Below are positions 58,323 to 64,000 of a stretch of DNA of 64,000 nt, piece after piece. The DNA is from Gammaproteobacteria bacterium (lineage in GTDB: Bacteria; Pseudomonadota; Gammaproteobacteria; Arenicellales; Poriferihabitantaceae). The position numbers and the translations under genes are program-made. The notes beneath the pieces were generated by a model that had not been told where the DNA came from, made no database searches, and worked only from the letters and a program-made list of their open reading frames with translations. The stretch spans positions 21,201 through 85,200 of the forward strand of contig JAHEGU010000009.1 in the NCBI GenBank assembly GCA_024644945.1, given 5' to 3'. Numbering within the stretch: the first letter of the stretch is position 1; each line of letters opens with the position of its first letter.

Positions 58323-59195
58323 ATGAAACGCTTCAAATCCTATGATACGTTGCGTATTTTTGACATAGTCGCGGCGGAAATGAGCTTTACGCGTGCCGCG
58401 GAGGCATTGCATCTGACCAAGGGTGCAGTGAGCTACCAGATCAAACGGCTTGAACAGGAACTTGGTTTCGCGGTGTTCAATCGCCAGCGCGGCAGAATTT
58501 CATTAACCAGGAAAGGGCGGAGCCTCTGGCATACCTCTCAGGCAAGCTTTCAGTATTTGGAACAAGAAATTTCAAGACTAAAAGAGCGGGATGAACGGGG
58601 CATAACAATCGGAATGTCGACTTACTTTGCGTCACGCTGGTTGTCACCCCGATTAATGCGCTTCACTAGCAGCCGCCCTCATGTGGGATTAAAGCTTCAG
58701 CCCGTGAGCGGAATTATCGATTCGAACAAAGCACACATTGATATGGCAATACGTTGGGGTGACGGAAGCTGGCGTGACATGAAAGTCGAACCGCTGTTCG
58801 AATGTCCAGCGATTGCCACGGCTGGAGCCTCAATTGCAGACAAAATAGAAACCGACGGATTAAAGGAATCTATATCTGGCTTAACCCTTTTGCATGATAC
58901 TGAAGACAGCACCGCATGGATAGACTGGCATCGTGTGGCTGACCTGCCCTACCGAGCGAAACATGATGAATTAGTGATTCCAGATCCTAATGTCAGGGTT
59001 CAAGCAGTCATTGACGGCCAAGGGCTGGCACTCAATGATTCATTGGTTCAAAACGAAATCTCTGAAGGCTTGTTGTTCCAAGTCTCTGACGTTGAGCTTT
59101 CTAACTACGGATATTTCCTGGCCTACGACCATGGCGCCCTGACCAACCCTGCTTTAAAGGATTTCCGAGACTGGATTATTTCTGAAACCGTGTAA
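58323..59195 (+). CDS. LysR-type transcriptional regulator, GcvA-like
   Basis: I place the start at the ATG at 58323 (290 residues); the ATG at 58281 overlaps the inverted repeat. The N-terminal helix-turn-helix reads FDIVAAEMSFTRAAEALHLTKGAVSYQIKRLEQELG, the GcvA form. A type II periplasmic-binding-like effector domain spans about 90-285. It is divergent from the MttB-family gene and presumably controls the amine cluster in response to a pathway compound. Confidence 0.92.
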   Translation: MKRFKSYDTLRIFDIVAAEMSFTRAAEALHLTKGAVSYQIKRLEQELGFAVFNRQRGRISLTRKGRSLWHTSQASFQYLEQEISRLKERDERGITIGMSTYFASRWLSPRLMRFTSSRPHVGLKLQPVSGIIDSNKAHIDMAIRWGDGSWRDMKVEPLFECPAIATAGASIADKIETDGLKESISGLTLLHDTEDSTAWIDWHRVADLPYRAKHDELVIPDPNVRVQAVIDGQGLALNDSLVQNEISEGLLFQVSDVELSNYGYFLAYDHGALTNPALKDFRDWIISETV

Positions 59196-59355
59196 CGATC
59201 AGGCTCCGAGTCCACTCAGATCAGTTCAAGGAGAATAAAATCTCAAGCCAGATCAACACTGGATGGCAAAATAAAACATCTCCGGAAAGGACGCGCTAAC
59301 CCAATCACACCCATTGGCTATAGTCATTGGAGTATCGCGCCCTCCCGGAAAGGTT

Positions 59356-59991
59356 CTACTGTTGAGGCGTAAACATCTGGGTCCAAGCATTGGGATCAAA
59401 CATATTAAGGCCTTCACTCTGACCCTGGTCCGCCATAGCGTATGACGCGGGGTTCATCCATTGAAAATACGTATTTGGGTTCATGAACGCACTGTAGCTG
59501 ACTGGATTCATCATCTGCATGTAGGTGTTGGGGTTCATGAACTGCATGTACGCCATCGGGTTCATCATCTGCATATAGGTATTTGGATTCATGTATACGC
59601 CATATGCAGCAGGATTCATCCAGGACATCATATTATTTGGATTGGCAAACTGCATGTAAAAGTTTGGACTCATGAACTGAGCATAGGTAGCGGGATTCAT
59701 CAGCGCAGGGTATGTGGCCGGATTCATGAACATTGCCCATCCCTCAGGACGTGCCAGATTCATGTTCTGAACATTGGGCTGCCCGGACATCATTGTCATC
59801 CATGAGAAAGGATCAAACATATTGGTACCAGTTGCGGCGGCCCCGCCCTGCTGATTCATCCAGGCAAAAGGATCGTATGAATTTTGCGCAGGCTGCTGAG
59901 TGGCTGGAGCATCTGCAGTTTCTGCAGCGAATACAGGGGATACACTCAGCCCCATCAACATTATTGACGATAATAGAATTTTCTTAAGCAT
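59356..59991 (-). CDS. Secreted methionine-rich protein with eleven MNPxxY nonapeptide repeats
   Basis: I do not recognise this family. The 211-residue protein has a signal peptide (cleavage after about Ala22 or Ala23) and no further membrane segment. Residues 89-187 are eleven tandem copies of a nine-residue unit, consensus M-N-P-x-x-Y-x-x-(F/M/W). Three aromatic boxes (F/Y)DP(F/N)(A/S)W lie outside the repeats at about 39, 59 and 199. Methionine content is very high. A strong ribosome binding site (AGGAG) precedes the ATG, and a perfect 26-bp inverted repeat lies just upstream at the promoter. A structural, adhesive or metal-binding (methionine-rich) role is possible but unproven. Confidence 0.88.
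   Translation of the reverse strand: MLKKILLSSIMLMGLSVSPVFAAETADAPATQQPAQNSYDPFAWMNQQGGAAATGTNMFDPFSWMTMMSGQPNVQNMNLARPEGWAMFMNPATYPALMNPATYAQFMSPNFYMQFANPNNMMSWMNPAAYGVYMNPNTYMQMMNPMAYMQFMNPNTYMQMMNPVSYSAFMNPNTYFQWMNPASYAMADQGQSEGLNMFDPNAWTQMFTPQQ
59431..59727 (-). repeat. Eleven 27-bp coding repeats (MNPxxY units)
   Basis: These 297 bp encode residues 89-187 of the secreted protein as eleven contiguous nine-codon units. The fourth unit is diverged (ANPNNMMSW); the sixth and eighth are identical at the protein level (MNPNTYMQM), suggesting recent duplication. Confidence 0.93.
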
Positions 59992-60462
59992 GGTTCGACT
60001 CCTAATTTAAATTGATTGTTAAAACTGAAAACTTAATATTAGTATATTCTAATATTAATAGATTCATTAGTGGTGAAAATTGCGCCCCTTGGACGCATGA
60101 CATGTTGGCAAAGCGATTCCAAATCGGTGACAGAGGAGATAGGACCTGCCTATAGAAATGGATATAGAATCGTTATAGGAAACTACCAAGTGACGGGCAT
60201 CAACCCGCTGCCGGCTTTCAAATTTCAAACCGAGAGCCTTCTGCCTGGGCGGCTGTATCCCAGAATAGATAGCCTGCTCTATCAACAATGATTTGCCCGA
60301 GTCGCCCTGTATTCACGCAGATCTGATGAACAAGTGTGCGCCGCGATACATCGTGGACAGTGCAAATATCAGCCTCAATCATGTTGAAACATTTATGCTT
60401 ATTTTATAGATTCATCTGATCGGACGATGCCGGCCATATAACGGATACGCAGGAAATAGATT
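59992..60462. other. Intergenic region between MNP-repeat gene and M81 gene
   Basis: These 471 bases carry the AT-rich inverted repeat at 60033-60058 and no gene I can support. Open frames of about 73 codons exist on both strands at 60067-60291 but neither has a ribosome binding site or recognisable sequence. Confidence 0.5.
60033..60058. promoter_or_regulatory. Perfect 10-bp inverted repeat, probable operator of the MNP-repeat gene
   Basis: TTAATATTAG-TATATT-CTAATATTAA is a perfect inverted repeat with a 6-bp spacer, 42 to 67 bp before the MNP-repeat ATG, where the -35/-10 region would be. AT-rich symmetric sites like this are used by several dimeric repressor families; no regulator gene is adjacent. 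Confidence 0.6.
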
Positions 60463-61968
60463 TCAAAAAGCCATGGGTTCGAGCCTGACGCACGGTCGTA
60501 AATTTTGGTATGACAGATTTAATAATTGACAGGGATGCGCTCCTGGCGCGACCACCACAAGAGTTTCGGCAGCCAGTGAATCAAAGTCAGCACGAAAATG
60601 TACGCTACTCTTTAAAGCCACTATTTTTTGCTCCGACGGATCAACACCCAGATGCCGAAAGATAGCCTGGTCAAGGCATTGTACTCTTGAACTCCCCACA
60701 ATAACTCGCACCTCCGACCTCTCATCAACTACTCGGAGTAAGGCCATTGGGCCGAGTCGAGCTCTGGAGTTTTTATACATGTCGCCGGTAAAAGTAAAAT
60801 TTCCATCTCCCACACTTTCGACAATAAAGCGCGCTTTAAATGGCAAAACGCCCTCAGTACCGCACTTACCGCCCAATGAAACTTCAATTTCAATGCCGCA
60901 CCCAGCCTGGTGCGCAAATTGTGCAACTTCAGGGTCGTGGATAACGCCTAAAACAGCCGATTGCGCCCGATTATTCACTAAAGCCATCAGCAAGCCGGTC
61001 GTATCCGAAGTCGCTCCGGCGCCCGGATTATCCTGTGCGTCGGCAAGAATAACCGGTCGATCGGTTCTGTTTTCAATCGCCCTCAATACTGCGTCGTCGG
61101 GCTGCCACAATAGGTTCAAAAATAACGGTTCGGCGTCCATGACCCGGTTAAGCCCATGATCAAGTAACGCCTCCAATTCGTCCTGATCGAACCCGTAAGC
61201 GACTACAGCTGCACCGCATTCATAAATATCAGCCGCTGGAAATCCAGTCGCAAATTCGAATGTCAGGCAGTTCGGACTGACCTCACCATAGGACACAATA
61301 TCTCGGTAAATGGATTTACAGGGTTCCAGGTCAGTGCATTGTGAGGTTAACGGAAACAGGAAGGGGATCTTACGCATGCCGCCAAATATTCGCTGACCAC
61401 TGAGCGCTGCAGACATCAGCTGATATGCCCGTGCGCCGGTTAAGGCCATGTCCAGATGCGGATACGTCCTGAAAATGGAAATTGCGGTAGCATGCCTGAC
61501 CATCGCTTCGGTGACGTTTGCATGTAGATCAAGACTGATAATAATCGGTATACCCGGCCCAACAATCTGTCTGACCCGACGCAATAACTCACCCTCACCA
61601 TCTTCGAATGTTTCGACAACCATAGCGCCGTGAAGATCGAGATACACAGCATCCAGTTCTCTGGCATTCCTCAGAGCTTGGCAAAGCATGCCTGTGATGC
61701 GCTCGAAGGCATCGGCGGTGACATAACTACTGGGTTCCGCTGAGCACCAAAGCATCGGCAATAAGCGATGACTATCCTTTTGCGCTGCCTCAATAAATCC
61801 CGCCAACGGAATATTTAGTCCTGACATGACAGTAAAAAGTGCCTCACCCTCCGTCAATCCCGGCCAGCCGTCGGTCTTTACAAACTCTTCATAGGGCGCC
61901 GTATGAGGGGCGAAAGTATTCGTCTCATGCTGGAATCCGCCGATAGCGATATGTGCCGGTGAAATCAT
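60463..61968 (-). CDS. M81 family metallopeptidase (MlrC-like)
   Basis: The 501-residue protein matches the M81/MlrC family: IAIGGFQHETNTFAP at the start, AVYLDLHGAMVVETFEDGEGELL near 117-139, and ISLDLHANVTEAM near 153-165, with the expected metal-binding Asp and His residues. MlrC degrades linearised microcystin in some sphingomonads, but most homologues act on other, unknown peptides or amides. No mlrA or mlrB is visible here. Confidence 0.92.
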   Translation of the reverse strand: MISPAHIAIGGFQHETNTFAPHTAPYEEFVKTDGWPGLTEGEALFTVMSGLNIPLAGFIEAAQKDSHRLLPMLWCSAEPSSYVTADAFERITGMLCQALRNARELDAVYLDLHGAMVVETFEDGEGELLRRVRQIVGPGIPIIISLDLHANVTEAMVRHATAISIFRTYPHLDMALTGARAYQLMSAALSGQRIFGGMRKIPFLFPLTSQCTDLEPCKSIYRDIVSYGEVSPNCLTFEFATGFPAADIYECGAAVVAYGFDQDELEALLDHGLNRVMDAEPLFLNLLWQPDDAVLRAIENRTDRPVILADAQDNPGAGATSDTTGLLMALVNNRAQSAVLGVIHDPEVAQFAHQAGCGIEIEVSLGGKCGTEGVLPFKARFIVESVGDGNFTFTGDMYKNSRARLGPMALLRVVDERSEVRVIVGSSRVQCLDQAIFRHLGVDPSEQKIVALKSSVHFRADFDSLAAETLVVVAPGAHPCQLLNLSYQNLRPCVRLEPMAF

Positions 61969-62223
61969 AAAATTTTTAGTCCTAAACTACGCACGTCACT
62001 CCAACTAGGAAAGATATAGTCGCCGCTTGACCTACCAAGATTCAGTCACGTTCAACTTATTTCGAGGCCAATGTTCGCAAAAACCAGGTGCCTTCTAAGA
62101 AAGTTTGACCCGGTCAGCCTCGATTTTCAATGCTTCAATTAAGTTTCGATGTTCTGCAGCACAGTATAAGCGACCAGCGGTCGAGCCACAGTTTGGAAAT
62201 CAATTGCTGTGACTGGATAAGCC

Positions 62224-63921
62224 CTACCGATGAAGCTCCTGCTTGCTCAATTGAATAACTGCAGATCGCAGCAATTTGTGTCGATCGAACAATCCCACAA
62301 AGTCCGACTCTCTCTGACTTCCTTTGGCATTGATCACCTCAATCACTGCACGCTTGTTTGCCGTACTCCAACGATCGAGCCTTGGAATCGCCAGTAATAT
62401 TGGACTCCAGCGTTCCCAGGCAATACGTCTGGATTTTGGCAACGCATTAACTGGTCTGTACCCTAACCTCCCCATCGCCAGCCTCATGCACTCCCGAGCC
62501 CCGTTTGAGCGCGAGCCCCGAGCGTGCTTTTCCATCTCCTTGCCTGCCGCCAGTCCCACGTTATGAATCGCCAGATTACTGACCAGGTCCGGACGTGACT
62601 TCCCGAGAAACAGGTGAAGATCGCTCACGGCTAGTTCCTTTAGCGTACGAATATTCGAACGATAACCTGGCTCTGATTCTTTACGCTCCAATTCAACGCA
62701 GGCAATTTCATGGACCTCTTCATCCACCGGTCGGAAACCATGTTTGTGGTAAAACCAAAACGCACCGGACTGTATGGCTTCAGGATTGTCTTCACCAATT
62801 TGTTGGGTGTTGATCACAAACGCATCCGATCCGAAAAGATGATGGACCATGGCCAGGGTCGTGCTAAAAATACGCGAAGTCTCCGTTCCGCGAAAGGTAT
62901 CGAAGATATTGAAATTAACTTCAGAGGAACCGAGTAGTGTAGCAGCCTGGGTATATCCGATTGGCACACCGTTCTTCAAGATCAGAAACACATACATCGC
63001 TTCGAGTAACGGTCGAAACTCGGGTTGCAATCCGTAACAAACGAACTGAATTCCAGCCTCGTAACTCACGATACGCACATCGGAAGGATCTGAACTGACA
63101 AAACCGTACAGATCTCGACCTCGCGTTATCATCTGAACACGCGCCAGATCAATCAGTTTGTTACCTTCGGCCTTGCCTACTCTTCGAACTGATGTTGGCT
63201 TTCTTTTAATTTGGGTTGAGATTCGTGAGGTCGATTCAGATTTTCTTTCAGAATGATTGAAGAATAATCTTTGTATAGGGTACTTTGAAGTTGTGCGAGA
63301 AGGCGTTCTGTTCGCTGGGGCTAGTTTAAGCGGTACATTGAGACCATCATAATTGACTTCCTTTACCGTATCGTTCACCTTCCAGCGATTGAACAACCTG
63401 ACCAGAAAGGCGGCATCAGTATCTTCGGGTCGCTTCAGGGTTTCGATCCATTTTCGAGGAGAAAGATATAGCCCTTCAAGAGACTCAATGGCGGGTTGCG
63501 CCAATAACAATGGCCAGAGACCGGTTAATTGCTCTTTGTTATCCCATTCTCGCCAGTCGATCGTAATAGCCTGAGGCCAGCGCTGAAACAACCATTTCGC
63601 CGTTTGCCAATAAAAAGGGTAGTGAATCGTGGTACCGGAAATACCAGTATCGGCCAACGCCCGGTGATGTCGTATTAGATCCTTTCGGCGGCTGAAGTGC
63701 GCCAGCATTTCTTCAACTACAGAAAGGAGTGTTGTATTGTCGGGATAGGCGCGCAGAAAACATAAAATTTCATGCAACCGAAAAACCTCATCCTTGGTAA
63801 GCGTTGACTTGGTGTTCAGATACTCAAGTAGTTCACGCTTTTCATTAGCCCTTTCGTTATCGAGACTTGAAAATAAGTTTTGGAGGCGGCTGAGCGCAAC
63901 GGTTGGTGTGATCTCCAGCAT
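62224..63921 (-). CDS. Uncharacterised 565-residue protein with GNAT-like acetyltransferase segment
   Basis: I do not recognise the whole protein. Residues 1-200 look helical and contain no known motif. A basic, serine-rich stretch lies at about 203-255. Residues about 270-400 resemble a GNAT fold: a strand pair MYVFLILKNGVPIGYTQAATLL (309-330), a pocket-like DTFRGTETSRIF (341-352), and a terminal GAFWFYHKHGFRPVD (386-400), where GNAT proteins usually have FYxKxGF. The C-terminal part (about 430-565) is helical with several charged segments. Function unknown; an acetyltransferase role for the middle part is an inference. Confidence 0.78.
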   Translation of the reverse strand: MLEITPTVALSRLQNLFSSLDNERANEKRELLEYLNTKSTLTKDEVFRLHEILCFLRAYPDNTTLLSVVEEMLAHFSRRKDLIRHHRALADTGISGTTIHYPFYWQTAKWLFQRWPQAITIDWREWDNKEQLTGLWPLLLAQPAIESLEGLYLSPRKWIETLKRPEDTDAAFLVRLFNRWKVNDTVKEVNYDGLNVPLKLAPANRTPSRTTSKYPIQRLFFNHSERKSESTSRISTQIKRKPTSVRRVGKAEGNKLIDLARVQMITRGRDLYGFVSSDPSDVRIVSYEAGIQFVCYGLQPEFRPLLEAMYVFLILKNGVPIGYTQAATLLGSSEVNFNIFDTFRGTETSRIFSTTLAMVHHLFGSDAFVINTQQIGEDNPEAIQSGAFWFYHKHGFRPVDEEVHEIACVELERKESEPGYRSNIRTLKELAVSDLHLFLGKSRPDLVSNLAIHNVGLAAGKEMEKHARGSRSNGARECMRLAMGRLGYRPVNALPKSRRIAWERWSPILLAIPRLDRWSTANKRAVIEVINAKGSQRESDFVGLFDRHKLLRSAVIQLSKQELHR

Positions 63922-64000
63922 CAGTTTATCGTTTTAAATAAATTTTTTACGGCTACCGGGCTCCGTGGATTGATCTCAGGTGGCACTTGATATTATCCCT

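Noticed and set aside
59431..59727. 27-bp periodic sequence that might look like a CRISPR array
   Set aside because: The period is contiguous with no spacers and keeps one open frame encoding MNPxxY units, so it is coding repeat.
60067..60291. Overlapping 73-codon frames on both strands
   Set aside because: No ribosome binding site, no recognised motif and each is the mirror of the other; neither could be supported.
60463..61968. Microcystin degradation (MlrC) function
   Set aside because: M81 proteins are widespread without microcystin degradation, and no mlrA, mlrB or mlrD is nearby.

Overview
The window is an ordinary stretch of chromosome from a proteobacterium, almost certainly a marine or aquatic heterotrophic gammaproteobacterium. 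The evidence is conserved gammaproteobacterial gene order: miaB-ybeZ-ybeY-lnt, zapA-6S RNA-5-formyl-THF cyclo-ligase, yafS-rnhA-dnaQ, surE-pcm-yqaA-nlpD, tesA divergent from ybbA-ybbP, and leuC-leuD-fimV. A BacNav-type sodium channel and a Rieske/GcvT/MttB methylamine-type cluster fit a marine lifestyle. I cannot name a genus. No phage, integrase, transposase, CRISPR array, rRNA or tRNA is visible.

Layout. 1-8.7 kb: RNA maturation and envelope genes on the minus strand (lnt partial, ybeY, ybeZ, miaB, a YdcF-family gene, hrpA). 8.7-17.7 kb: an FkbM methyltransferase, malic enzyme, cyclophilin, an EVE protein, a YmdB-type phosphoesterase, folate cyclo-ligase, 6S RNA, zapA, a ZapB-like gene, an SDR and metZ. 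18-30.3 kb: trpBA, two small enzymes, a deoxynucleoside kinase, a DUF455 protein, dnaQ/rnhA/yafS, dapE, glnS, sohB, gamma carbonic anhydrase. 30.3-38.3 kb: fimV, leuDC, aroC, a GST and N-formylglutamate amidohydrolase. 38.3-46.4 kb: a DMT permease, the sodium channel, a RAM-domain protein coupled to trpD, a PLP desulfhydrase, nlpD-yqaA-pcm-surE and tesA. 46.4-51.6 kb: ybbAP and an ABC exporter.

51.6-64 kb is the most accessory part. It has a frameshifted Rieske ferredoxin, a Sel1/SH3 secreted protein, and a compact cluster of a CntA/GbcA-like Rieske oxygenase, a GcvT-like folate enzyme, a pyrrolysine-free MttB-family methyltransferase and a divergent LysR regulator. Together these look like an aerobic demethylation pathway for a quaternary or tertiary amine. 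Next comes a secreted methionine-rich protein made of eleven 9-residue MNPxxY repeats behind a perfect AT-rich inverted repeat, then an M81 peptidase and a large uncharacterised protein with a GNAT-like segment.

The MttB/GcvT/Rieske cluster and the MNP-repeat protein are the best candidates for something undescribed. Other points of note: corC/ybeX, leuB and rpoS are absent from their usual neighbourhoods; dnaQ carries a five-fold 15-bp repeat in its linker; and two genes (the Rieske ferredoxin and the 5' end of the deoxynucleoside kinase) appear to carry single-base frameshifts.
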